DNA from: Rhizaria sp. SCN 62-66
Lineage: Eukaryota > Rhizaria, unplaced
DNA length: 58,069 nucleotides
Assembly: GCA_001724265.1 (NCBI GenBank)
Contig: MEDY01000168.1
Coordinates: 1 to 58,069, forward strand
Reading direction: 5' to 3'
Positions within the stretch are counted from its first letter, which is position 1. Each line of letters opens with the position of its first letter. Below, piece after piece: positions 44,473 through 55,735 of the stretch. Under the pieces are notes generated by a model. It worked only from the letters and a program-made list of their open reading frames with translations. It was not told the DNA's origin and searched no databases. The position numbers and the translations under genes are program-made.

Positions 44473-45237
44473 GCACAACCGTGAATTGAGTGACGGTAGC
44501 TGTTGTGGATGATTTTTGATACTACTCTTGTTTCCCTTTTTTTCCCCTTGTTTTATCAAGCTTCACGACGATTTTCGTACCGTCAATTAAATACAACATT
44601 TTCGCATTAATTTCGCACGATCAAGTTACATGTACAAATGATGTATTGTTTTTGTTTTGTTTTTGTTGTTGTAATTGCTCTTTGTTACAAAGAAGCGAGC
44701 GCTTGTTTGTGATTTGATGTCAATACTACATCAATCACAAACACTGCTGTTCATGCTATTTTGATTATTAATTATAATTGTTGATATTGCGAGTATCTGT
44801 CATACTAATATTCTTTGCTATAATCATTCACTGGTTTCATATAAATACACATTGTAATCATTATTGCCGAGAGATCAGAATCTTTCGATACCACAGTGCG
44901 AGTGTGATGCCGATGACTACTTCTTGTTTGATTTGTGCTATTGTTAGAAGCTTATCATTCGTTAAAAAAGGGGTATATGATGCTATCAGTGTTTGTGAGC
45001 GCTTAAAAAGAGGCATACTAAACAAAGAAGCATATGTTACTGTGTTACTTGCCTTTTGCTCCACCTAACGCGCGTCGGGCTACGTTTTTATCACACCGTG
45101 TCACGTCATTAGTCATTAGTGCCGCCGATCCAATGCCAGCACACGCCACGCGTCGTATTGACTCGGGGCCAATCCACACATCTCGCCGTTCAATCAGGTA
45201 CAAAAGTGCGGATGACGCAGCGTGCCGATTAAGTGGT
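44473..45237. other. convergent 3' intergenic region, LRR / SAM
   Basis: About 765 AT-rich bases between two convergent stop codons. An ATTAAA about 115 bases after the LRR stop is a possible polyadenylation signal. No gene or RNA was recognised. Confidence 0.45.
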
Positions 45238-46559
45238 TTACTGGATCTTGCAGAAGACGTCGTGCAGACGCGATTGCGTGAGCTTGGACGAGTACGTCTG
45301 CGCGTCCGCACAGACGGCGCAGTACTGGTACGAGGTGAAGATGTCCTTGAAGCTGTGCGCCGCGCAGAGGGGCTGCTCGCACTCGGGGTTCCTGCGAGGG
45401 CGGAGAACAAAAGAGAAGGAGCAGTCGTGATGTGAGTGATGGATTGGAGTATACATGACATGAGATGAAAGAAAGACACAATAGTCCAAAGGATTGAGTA
45501 GGTGTAGCGTCAGAATGCATGATCACAACGACATTAGTGCACAACCGAATGACAGATATGACAGGTTGTGTTTGCAACGTACGAGCATCGCGCGATAGCG
45601 CGCGCCTGGCAGCGCATCACCTCGCAGCGACCCAGCGCCTTGGCCCTTTGAGTCTCGCCCGCGAAGTGGCCGCGCGCGTTGCTGCCGCCGCCGCTGCTGC
45701 TGTTAATGCTCTCGCGGGCCCCCAGAGCGCGCGCCCACGCCGGGGCCGCCGCGGAGCCCTCGGGGATCGCGCTCCCGCCGTTGTAGCTGCCGTTGTTATT
45801 AAACCGACTGCTGCCGCTGTGGCCGTCGTCGTCGTCGCCGTTGGTAACCGAGGCCGCGGGCATAAGCCGCGCGGCCGCCGAGGCGACGCGGTGATGCTCC
45901 GCGGCGTCGGCGTCTGCGTGCCCACCCAACGCCGTCAGCGCTTCGCGGACCTGCTTGAGCCGGTTGTAGAGGCGGATGCCGTCTTTGGTGCCGATCAGCG
46001 CACGCAAGTCGTCTTTGGAGAGGGAAAGCAGGTCAACGCCGTTGTAGCCAGAGAGCTTAGCGACAACGGCGGCGTCAAACTGGTTCTCCACGAGCCAGTC
46101 GGCCACGCGCGAGCCGTCGGATGAGCGGGACAACGAGCCAAACGTGTCGTAGCGACGGTCGCCGCTCGCGCTCGACGACGACGACGAAACAGAGTGTTGC
46201 GACTGCTGCTGAAACTGGGCGGCGTAGGCGGTGGCGGTGCCGGCGCTGTAGCCGCCCGCGTGCGAGTTGGTGGACGAGGGCGACGAGAAGGCGCTTGCGA
46301 TGCTATCGAGCGCGGCGGCGGGCGACGTCAGCCCGTCCTCGATCTCGGCAGGGTACGACTTGGGCTTGCGGCCGGACTTGCCGCTGCCGCCGCCGCTGTT
46401 CATGCCCGCGGAAGGGTAGGCGGCGCCCGCGGGGTTGTTCGCCAGCAGGGAGTTGCCGCTGGCGCCTGTGTGGGCTGTGGTGGTGTGGTGCTCGGAGGCC
46501 GGGACGAGGGGGATCGAGTCGGCGCCGGTGGTGTAGGACGAAGAGTGCGACGAAAGCAT
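45238..46559 (-). CDS. SAM domain protein with C-terminal Cys/His-rich (putative zinc-binding) domain
   Basis: Exon 1 is 46559-45583 and exon 2 is 45391-45238; the intron 45582-45392 is GTACGT...CGCAG, phase 2. The product is 376 aa, ending in TAA. Residues about 146-205 form a SAM domain (VADWLVENQFDAAVVAKL, NGVDLLSLSKDDLRALIG, KDGIRLYNRLKQ). The GxxDGIRLYN wording resembles the SAM-like domain of CP2/grainyhead factors, but no CP2 DNA-binding domain is present. Across the splice junction are RCEVMRCQARAIARC and SNPECEQPLCAAHSF, then YQYCAVCADA: eight Cys and one His spaced like a cross-brace zinc module, similar in style to B-box or AN1 fingers. The junction codon (TC plus G, Ser) falls inside this module, and the recovered Cys pattern supports the splice. 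The rest is Ser/Asn/Gly-rich. The function is not known; SAM domains oligomerise or bind RNA. Confidence 0.88.
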
Positions 46560-47191
46560 CACGGGGATACGTTAGCTGCGGTTTGGGTGGCGTAGACTGA
46601 TGATATGATACTGCGAGGGAACAAGGCTTTGGGGCTGTCGTCACTGAGAATGCAGGACTGACGAGTGAGGGGGGTGTAGTCGAGTTGCGACGGAAACGAA
46701 GGACCTGACGCGATTCGTTAAGCCGGGCGCGGATTATCGGAACGAGTTTGTTGAAAGAAGTCGCAATGCGCGATAGATCTATCCGTGTAAGGCACTATGA
46801 GAGCCAAGACGGTCGTGTGATGTCCGATGAGAGCTGGGGACAGGGTCTTGGAGATGGTTGTCAGACCAGGAAAAGCGGGAGCTATGGGGAGAGTAGAATA
46901 ATAGGAGTCGCAGTGCAGTGCAAAAAGTTAGTGTAGATATCTTGTGGGTGTATCAATGCATATTCGTGAATAGTCAGATTTCGGTTGAAAATGAGCGATA
47001 TTATTGCTTCAAAGATGAGGCTTGAGTGCCTCCGAGAGCGGGGCTGCCGACTCGCGAGCCCACAGTCACCTCTCCCAACTCACTAGATCTACCTTCCGCT
47101 AGATATCTCTATCCTGATCGTCAAGATCTCTTCTGACGGCCTCCACCAATTAAACGGTGTTGGCAACCTTGCGTACCGAAATTATAGTATC
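46560..47191. promoter_or_regulatory. divergent intergenic region, SAM / TSEN15
   Basis: About 630 bases between divergent starts. TAGATATCT occurs twice (46934-46942 and 47100-47108), the same 9-mer seen once upstream of the LRR/TALE pair. No gene or RNA was recognised. Confidence 0.4.
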
Positions 47192-48060
47192 ATGGATGGT
47201 CCTGTGCCTCCGGAATCCGCGATGATCCCTCCGGCCCAGCATCAGTCCCCTCCAGACTCGGCCACGCACCGCACTTCCCCCTTGTGCGCACCACCGCTGC
47301 TATCGGAGTTCACGCTGCTGCACCCGCGTCTACCCCACATGCTTGCCCGTGACTACCAGCTCTTTATTCACTGTTTGGCACTGAAGCAGTGGCGCGCAAT
47401 GTCACTGGTTGACCTCGCCCCCTGCGGCGCTGACACGTACGCCCTCTGCGGCGTCAACCCACTGCGCCCACGCGCCACAGTCCCAGCGCAGCCATCACAC
47501 ACTCTCCCGCGTGGTAGTAGCGCATCTTCGCTATCCGTTTACCCGTCTGTTGTTGCTTCTAACCCGCTCGGAGAAGCTCACACGAGCACGGACGGCAGTG
47601 TCACGAGCGGTGCAGCTGCTGCCGCTACAGGTGATAGCGACGGTGGCGCGTTCGACTGGCTTGTTACGGTCGGGTCTGAGCAAGCTGTCACCCCCGTATG
47701 GCTCACACAGGTTTTTGGCGCGGTGCAGACTGCTGCTGCACTGCGAGCACGTGAGCTGACGCCCACTAATGCTGCGACTTCGGGCGTAGAAGAGTGTTCA
47801 GCCGAGGTTGAGTCGCTGCTTTTGGCAATCGTTGATGTACGGTTTTGATCTAGTTGCAAACGGTAACCACGTGAATTGTGTCAATTGAATTATTATTTTT
47901 CTATGTTTGTAAAAGCAAAGTTTCTATTTTGTCTTGCTCACACGAAAATCACGACATCTCTTCTCACCTCTATCACTCGCCTGTTTTCATCGTGCGCGAA
48001 CAGCATGGCTCGACATTCGTGATTACACGTGTGTACAACGGCCTATACATTGCAGGTTAA
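47192..48060 (+). CDS. TSEN15: TSEN15-like tRNA-splicing endonuclease subunit
   Basis: Exon 1 is 47192-47836 and exon 2 is 48004-48060; the intron 47837-48003 is GTACGG...GAACAG, phase 0. Together they give 233 aa ending in TAA. Without splicing the frame stops at a TGA ten bases into the intron. The TSEN15/Sen15 fold is recognisable from HPRLPHMLARDYQLFIHCL and LKQWRAMSLVDL at the N-terminal side, a WLVTVGSEQAVTPVWLTQVF strand-helix block, and LLLAIVD. That last motif continues across the junction as HGSTFVITRVYNGL, matching the LAIVESDSTIVYYKL-type ending of human TSEN15. TSEN15 is a structural subunit of the nuclear endonuclease that removes tRNA introns, pairing with TSEN34. The loop at residues about 85-160 is Ser/Ala-rich and expanded. 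Confidence 0.8.
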
Positions 48061-50207
48061 TAGTCAGATTGTGTTCTCATATGCACTCGACATGTTCTCA
48101 CAACATGGCTTTCTTCAAGAGACCCCGTTTGTCCATGCATTCGTTGCATGTGTTGCCGATTGAGTCAAATTGACATACGCGTGTACGTTACATTAGTTTC
48201 AGTTCTTTACGTTAGTTACTCAAGTAGTTCCGAAATCGCCTTTACACCTCTAAACAAATAATCGATAATACATCGTTCAAGTAGGCGCGTATGCTTGTTC
48301 CCGTGAAAAATAATTGACAGTTTATTGCAAAGTAATCATGAGATTAAATTCAAAATGAAGCTAAATGTGGGTGTGCGCACTTCGTGGTGTGATAAGTACA
48401 TTGTCACTGCACGTACGTACACAAAAATTATGAAACTAGAGAAAGAAAAAAAAAGAGCAAAAACAAAAAGAGAGCATAACCGAGGCAAGATAGAAGCGAT
48501 ACAGAATGTAGGCCAAATAGAGACAAAGGGAAGCACGAGACACAGATGTTGTCAACAGAGAGAGTACGAATATGTGTACACCAATAGCTATACATGCATA
48601 TATGCGTGAGCAGAGAGAAATCTAAGGATATACTCGGAGAAATGTCGCATGTGTTATGAGTGCTTTGTGCGTATCAGTCGTGTTGCTGGAGAAGTTATCC
48701 GCAGTTACAGCAGTATTGATTGCCCCACATCCTCTCACTACTCATCCCGCAACGCAAGCTTTTGCTGTTCATCCGCAGATATGACAGATAGGTAGTACGC
48801 AGACACATGCCAAGAAGCTGAACAACAAAAGAGTGGCGCAAAGCTGTGGAGGCTGATCGTACGCGAGAAGAAGAGACTTAAAGAGGAACCAAACCAAATT
48901 GGGGTATTGAGTAAAACAAGAACAAGCAAGAGATACAAATTAACGTATTTCTTGCGCGCTGTTGCGTGTTGCGCATTTGCACAGAACACATGTAAGCGAT
49001 AAAAAAACACACTATCTCAAGAAATATATACGAATTGACGAGTTGATTGAGATAAATGTGCAGTGATTGTGAGCAACACAAGGATAATTATTACTAATAG
49101 CACGAGTGGGACGAGATGCGAGCAATTACAATGAAACGCAAGCAAACACAAAAGAAAGTGGTAAAGCCTTAAAACTATCAGGAGACATATGAAACCGACT
49201 GATGATTGATGACACAAAACAAACAAAACGATCGTTAAACTAGCTACTCCTATGTACACACTGAAGTATGCTGGAGTCAGCAGCGACAGTGACACACAAG
49301 CATGACCCGACCGCACGATTCCTACCATAGCACATAACAGTGTCAGCGCCTCTTAAATAAAAAACATGATGGTGGAACACAGACACCGCCAGAGATCGTA
49401 TTCGAAAAACAAAACAAAAGAAAACCACCTAACATATTCTGAAACACATCGACACAAAAACAAAAGAGAAACAATGAACATGTGCATGGGTGTGTGCGTG
49501 CCTCGAATGTAAGGGCAATGCGAAAGGGATTGTTTACTCACAGTCACAGTCATCGTCAGAGTTGCAGGCACAGTTGCAGTCACACTCAAAGCAAAAATGC
49601 ATTGAGAGGTCTGGTGACACCAGTTCGCAGAAGCTCATTGCTTGTTTGTTCTTATTGTTGTTTCCTATTAGAGGTCAGACCAGATTAAAATTCGTCACAC
49701 GACACAAACTTACACTTTCATTGACATTTCAGCACTCATACTCACACGTACACTGTGTAAGTAAGGTGCGATGGGCAGTGACGTAGCAAGAAATTGTGGG
49801 TGGGAATAGAAAGGACAATTGAGGATCAGAATGACGGGGAATAAGTTTGTGGATGATGGAGATTGATTCAAACTGTACACCCGAGTTCCAAAGAACAGAA
49901 AACAAAACAAGTCACTAGATACACATACAAATATGACAGAGTACCAAACTATTATAATGATGAACAACAAATATCATACAGAATAACATAACCATGGATG
50001 AAAACCTTTGTTCTAATATCGATGCAGAATAGGTAGCAAGATTTAAAGTATTGAAGATCGTGCAGAGAAAGAGCTCGGTTTGATTGCACCAAAAGCAGCA
50101 GCGGTGATCGCTATCGTACACAGTAGATAAGAGAGATCTTTCCAGAGAAGGGGTGAGTGAGCACGCATAGCCATTTTGCCGTGAATGTGAATTTCAGGGT
50201 AGTTGAC
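48061..50207. other. 2.1-kb gene-poor convergent region
   Basis: AT-rich DNA between the convergent ends of TSEN15 (+) and the PH/CaaX gene (-). Many short open frames occur on both strands, but none has the codon composition of the genes here or a recognisable motif. No tRNA or mobile element was seen. Confidence 0.45.
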
Positions 50208-53200
50208 TTACATGATGGTGCACGCCTTGCACGCGTCGTCATCAGTGATATCAATGACATTGCCGTCGGCGTCGACCTAGGGGACGCCACGGAACGTCGA
50301 CGGCTCGTCCTCGTTCATCTCCTTGTCCAGACACTTGATCTCGTCGTCGTCATCGTCGTTGCCGTTGGTGCTTTTGTCGCTCTTGTCGTCGTCCGCAGTG
50401 TCGCCGTCACCGACGCTCGCGGTGGCGCTTGCAGCAGCAGTCGAGTTCTCGTCATCGCTGTTGTTGTCGTCCTTACCGCTCTCGCTCCTGTTGCCGGCCT
50501 TCTTCACGACGCTGTCGCCCTGGCTCGTGCTGTCGTCGGTGTCTGTGTCGGCGGCGGCCGTCGTACTCTCGGCGCCCTCAGTCGCAACGCTGTCGGCCTC
50601 GCTATCCTTCTTCTTTCTAGACTTGTCGTCCTCCTTTTTGTCTCTAGAGAGGATTCCGCCCAGAATGCCGCCGTTGGCCTCGGCCGCTGCAGCCGCGACC
50701 TCCGCTGGGTCGCTGTCGGTGCGCGCGAGGAGTCTCTTGCCCTCGCCTTCGCTCTCGCTCGCGTCACCATCGCTCCTCTTGGGCGTCACCTCGGACCTCT
50801 TGGGCTTCGAGTTGGCCTCGGGCACGGGCACGGACAGGGGGACAGGCTCGATGGACAAAGGCTCAGCATCAGCGGCAGCAGCGGCCGCAGTAGCGGCGGC
50901 GGCTGCCTCCGCTGCGGCCTTGAACGCTTGCTCCTCGGCAGCCTTTTCAGCAGTAACCTTCTCCGCAGCGGCCTTCCCGGCAGCCTCAGCGGCCTTGTCA
51001 GCGGCGGCCTTGTCAGCGGCGGCCTTGTCAGCGGCGGCCTTGTCAGCGGCGGCCTTGTCAGCGGCAGCCTTCTCTGCAGCGGCGGAGGCCTGAGCGGCAG
51101 CAGCCGCAGCTTCGGCCTCAGCATTTGCTTTCGCCTCCGCCGCAACCTTGGCCTCAAGCTCCGCTGCAGCAGCGGCAGCAGCCTCGGCCTCAGCCTTGGC
51201 CTTCGCCTCAGCAGCAGCCTCAGCAGCAGCGTCGGCATCAGCCTTCGCCTTGGCGTCGACCTCGGCATTGGCAGCAGCCGCCGCGGCCGCAGCGTCGGCC
51301 TCCGCCTTGGCGTCGGCGTCTGCCTTGGCCTTGGCTTCCTTGGCGGCCATAGCGGCGGTCGCCGTCGCAGCGTCGGCCTCCTTGGCCGCGCGCTCCTTCT
51401 GCTTCTCCTTGTCCGCGCTGCTGACGCTCTTGGCCTTGTCGTCCTTGCTCTCCTTAGCCTTGCCCTTGCCCTTCTCCTTGTCGTCAGCCTTGTCGCTCTT
51501 GGCCGCGACATTCTTGCCCTTGCTGCTCTTGCCCTTAGCGCTGCCCTTCTTGCCCGCGCCGTCGCCCGCGCCGTCGCCGTCGTCGCCGTCGTCGCCGTTA
51601 GCGGCACCGGCGGCAGCGTCGTCCTTGGCGGCCGCAGCGGCCACAGCGGCGGCGAGCGCCGCGGCTTCCTGCGCGTTGATCTCCGGCGGGGGCGCCGAGG
51701 GCGACACGGGCCCGCGCTCTGTCAAGGCGCTCGCGATGCGGAAGTCGTTGTCCTCCTCCTCTTCGGCGCCCTCGGCTCCGGGGTACTCGTCGTCGTCGTC
51801 GTCACTGAAGCCGGCCCCGGCGAGGATGCCGACGCGGCCCGCGGGCACGGCGCGCGCGGTCGCGGCGACGACGCTGGGTGCGTCGTGGAAGTCCTGCTCC
51901 GCCGCACCGTCGCCGCGAGACACGGAGAGCGTCGTGTCGTCGTTGTCGTCATCCAGCAGCGCGGCTGCCGCAGCCGCGGCGGGCGCCACGCGCGCGGTCG
52001 GCGCCAGCGGCTGGGGCGACTCCACGGGCGCGGGCTCGGCCGCAGCAGCAGCAGGGACAGCAGTTGCAGCAGTGGCAGGGGCCTTGCCCTTGCCCTTTGC
52101 GGGCTTCTTGCCGCCCTTAGCACCCTTCTTGGACGTCTCGGCAGCGGCGGCGGCAGCGGGCTCGGGCTCCGGCTCGGCGGCAGCAGCGGCGACGGCTGCG
52201 GCCTCAGCCACGTCATCCGGCACGGTCGAGGAGCCATTAATGGCAGTGCCCGTCTTGCCCGAGGCGGCGGCGCCCTTCTTGCCCTTAGCAGCGGCAGCAG
52301 CGCCCTTCTTGCCCTTCTTCGCGGGCGTCGCGGCCGGCTCGGGTGCGGCGGCTTCAGGGACCCGGGCCTCGTCGTTTTCGGCGGTGAGAACGTCCGCGGC
52401 GACGACAACGGCAGCGTCTGAGCCTGAGAATCTCTTGATGCTGTCGACCGGCTCCTCGCCAGTCTTGACCTCGGCCTCTGCCTCGGCCTCGGCGTCAGCG
52501 CTGGCGTTGGCGTTGGCCGCGTTAGCGGCGGCCATGACCGCGGCGACGGTGACACCCGCCGCGGCGACGGCGGCTGCGTCAGCAGCCTCGTCGCCGCCGC
52601 GCGAGTTGTTGTAGTGATCCCGCAGGGACTGGCCGGCGTCGTCGCCGTCGCCGCTGCCGCCGCCGCCGCCGCCGGGCTTGACGGGGGAGGAGTTGGGCGA
52701 GTTCTGCAGCGCGGCCGAGGCAGCAACCTCGGCCACGTCGGCAGACAGCGGGACTATAGCAGCCGGGGAGCCGCCGGAGGTCACGGCGGCGACCGGGACG
52801 GGGGCGGGCAGCACAACGTCGTCCACGGTGGACTCGGAGGCGGGCGCAGCGTCAGCGTCGGGCATGGACGCCGCCGCAGCAACGGCCACGTGCTCCTCCT
52901 GACGCTGCTGCCTGTCGTTGTCTCTCGCATCGGCCTTGGGCTCGGCGTTGCCAGAGTTGCCGGACAGCGAGGACGAGTACGACGACGCCTTGTCCTGGCT
53001 GCTGTGTGGCGCGAAGCTGCCGCCGCCGAGCCGGAGCCGGGGCTCGCCGGAGCGCGGGCTGTAGGCGTCGTCGTCAGCCTCGCTAATCGAGAAGTCTGTC
53101 TCGTCGCCCGCGCTGAGCCCGTCGTCGCCGCTCGCGCGGCCGGTGAGCCGACGCAGGCGGCGGCGGCTCGCGCTACTGCGGTGCGCGTCGGGCGTCCCCA

Positions 53201-55553
53201 CGCCGTCATCGTCGTCATCGTCGTCGTCGTCGTACTCGCCGTAGTCGCGGTCTCTGTCGTCACCGTCGGTGAGGTCCTTGCCTTCGTCCTCGCCGTCCCC
53301 AGCGCCCCGCGCGGCCCGGGCGGCGGCGCGCGCGGCCTTGGCTGCGGCGCGCTCCGCCGAGCGCTCGGCGGCGCGGGGCGAGGCTGCCGACACGGGCGCA
53401 ATGTGCTGCTCGAGCGGCGCGTAGTACTCGTGCAGCAGCGCGAACTTCTGGCCCGCAATACGCAGCAACGTGCCGTCGTCGGCGTAGCGGTGCACGACCA
53501 CGGCCGTGGGCAGCCCCGCGGCGACGAGGTGCAGCGCGCGGCGGTACTCGATGTACGTCACGTAAGATGGCACCAGCGCGAAGGCGTCCTCGTCGGGCTC
53601 CGCGTCCGGCGCCGCGGGTACGCGGTTGTTGCTGGCGTCCAGCACCGTCGCCGAGGTGACCGAGACCTGGGTGTAGTCCTCGGCGCAGATGGCGTTGGAG
53701 CAGGCCGCGGCGAGCAGCGTGAGCGCGCGCGTGAGCGCGGGGCCCCCGCCCGGCAGGATGCACACCGTCTCGGCCGGGTGGTCGAGGTTGAACACAACGC
53801 AGTCGTGCGCGATGCCGTAGCGCGCCTGCGTGTAGACGTTGTAGAAAAAACCGTCGTGCGCCAGCGTCAGGTGGCTCGCGCGCAGAGTGCGGTACACCGC
53901 GCGGTCGTCGCACGTGACCGGGAACAGCGGCCCGCCCTGCGTCTGCCCCAGCGCGGGCAGCGCGGCCGCCAGATGCACCACGCCGACGCGGAAGTCGCAC
54001 AGGCGCAGTGCGGAGTCCTTGCTGATTTTCTTGGACTCCTTCTTGGCGAGCGCGGTGGCGTCGGCCTTGCTCATGCCGCTGCCCATGCGCGCGGGCCCCA
54101 TGTCCTGCGTGGAGTCGACGTACATGACGTTCTCGGAGGACAGCCACGCGTTGTAGGCCAGCTCCGCCGGCTGCGACGCCGCCTTGACGACGACCGCGAC
54201 AGAGTCGGCGTCGGCGGCGCCGCTCTTGCCCTTACCGGACGTGGACCCGGCCGCGAGCGTGCCCTTGGCGACAAGCGCGCGTTCGGCGGCGAGCATGGCG
54301 CGCACGGCGTTCTTGCCCTTGCGCATCGCAGCCGCCTGCGCCTGCAGCCCGAGGACCCAGAGAGCAGAGATGCGGTGCGAGCCGGCCTCGAGCGTGAGGC
54401 AGCCGTCGTGCGGCACGCGCCCGCGGTCGGCGCGGGAGCCGAAGACGAGGGACAGACAGTTGCCGTCCGTCGCGTCGTCGGCCGCAAAAGACGCGAACAC
54501 AGGCTCGGTGCGCTTGCCGACTTCGAGGAACTTGACGGCGACGACGGAGAAGCACTCGATGCCGTCAGCCGTGGCCAGGAAGGCCGGGTCCGCGGGCGAC
54601 CAGCAGAGCCAACCGTACTTGTCGCCTGCGGTGAGCCCGGTGACGTTGGCGCCGTCGGACATGATCGAGTCGGCGTCGGGCCCCGCCAGCTCGACCTCTG
54701 CGTCTGCGCGGCGCGACTCGAGGAACAGCGCAGCGTTCGCGCGCGGGTCGATCGTGGACAGGAACAGGTAGCCGGGCGTGCGCGCGCACAGAACGGGCTC
54801 CAGCGACGACGGCAGCGCCGTATCGGGCTTGCCGGAGAGGCGCTCGCGCATGGTGAGCGCCTGGAGGTTGGCCTCGGAGGCGGCGGCGGCCACCTCGGTC
54901 TGGCCGGCCTCAGGCGCGTGCGGCGCGAGGTGCCGCGGCGGCGGGTATCCGCGGGACTTGCTATAGATGTCGTAGCGGAACATGTAGCAGCCGCGCAGAA
55001 GCGCTGCGACCGCTTCGGCGGGGGATATTGCGCTATCATCGCCGGCGAAAAGGTGGTGGAGCTCCTTGACCGAGGCCGACTCTGGGATGCGGCTCGCGAA
55101 GGGCTCTTCGAGCAGGCGCTTGGAGGAGTGCTCGAACACGTTCATGGTGTAGATGCGGAGGTCAAAAAGCCAGCGCTGGATCGTGTCGGTCTTAGCGCGG
55201 ATGACGAGGCCTGGAGAGTCGGGGTCTGTGGTGTTAGTGACAAGCATTGCTGTCTCGCCGCGGCTCAGCGACGTGAGGCCCTCGGGGGCCGGGCGCTTCT
55301 TATTAGTGACCCAGCTCTTGGGATCGGCGTCGGTAACAATGCGGGCGTAGATAAGAGGCACGCTGAAGTCGGGAATGTCGAGTCCGATAGCCTCCTTGCT
55401 AGGAAACATTGCGAAACGAGACCGGATCGGATCATTGTGAACAACTTGGATGGCGAAGTAGCGTTCCTTGAACTTAGTGCCACCAAAAAAGCCCTTTGAC
55501 TTGGCCGGAATGGAGAGAACACCCTCCTTTACGGTCTCATAGCCAGATGCCAT
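50208..55553 (-). CDS. PH-domain, coiled-coil protein ending in a CaaX-like CTIM after an in-frame UAG
   Basis: From the ATG at 55553 the frame runs 1,758 codons to TAG (50279-50277), then 22 more codons to TAA at 50210-50208, giving 1,781 aa if UAG is sense. Residues about 8-140 form a PH domain (GVLSIPAKSKGFFGG, KERYFAIQVV, ending TIQRWLFDLRIYTMNVF). Residues about 270-410 have a second PH-like ending (TLEAGSHRISALWVLGLQAQ). Residues 410-720 look globular but are unrecognised. Beyond that the protein is acidic and Ala-rich, with a long Ala/Glu/Lys coiled coil at about 1380-1550 that includes five tandem KAAAD units. The post-UAG tail is acidic and ends CKACTIM. CTIM fits a prenylation CaaX box with Met last (farnesyl type). 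An N-terminal phosphoinositide-binding module plus a C-terminal lipid anchor would place it at membranes; this is inference. A strong GTAAGT overlaps the final codons, so an intron there is an alternative. Confidence 0.85.
50277..50279 (-). other. in-frame UAG near the C-terminus of the PH/CaaX protein
   Basis: TAG follows STFRGVP and is followed in frame by VDADGNVIDITDDD and CKACTIM before TAA. The GC-rich coding composition and acidic character carry on unchanged across it. Confidence 0.72.
50994..51068. repeat. 15-bp tandem repeat, five units (KAAAD)
   Basis: Five nearly identical copies of a 15-base unit (GTCAGCGGCGGCCTT on the + strand) encode [15 protein letters not shown] pentads in the coiled-coil part of the PH/CaaX protein. 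The last copy differs by one base. Confidence 0.88.
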
Positions 55554-55735
55554 TGTCGGCGTCTGGAGAGACTCAAGTCCTGGGGCGGACGGGCGATGTT
55601 GCCAAAGGGGCGGAAGGATGACCTAGGGGAATAGCGATTCGTTAGACAAGCTGAATGGTGGCTCGGTTGTAATACCACCTTGAAATGCAAAAGATATAAC
55701 ATTATACATAAGCACTCAGACACAAAGAAACTCAC

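Noticed and set aside
49482-49786. Short overlapping open frames in the 48-50 kb spacer
   Set aside because: They arise from CACAGTCACA-like simple sequence; codon composition is unlike the genes and there is no motif.
52614-55499. 961-codon open frame antisense to the PH/CaaX gene
   Set aside because: No ATG-based start in good context, no recognisable domain, and the sense strand has a PH domain and coiled coil.
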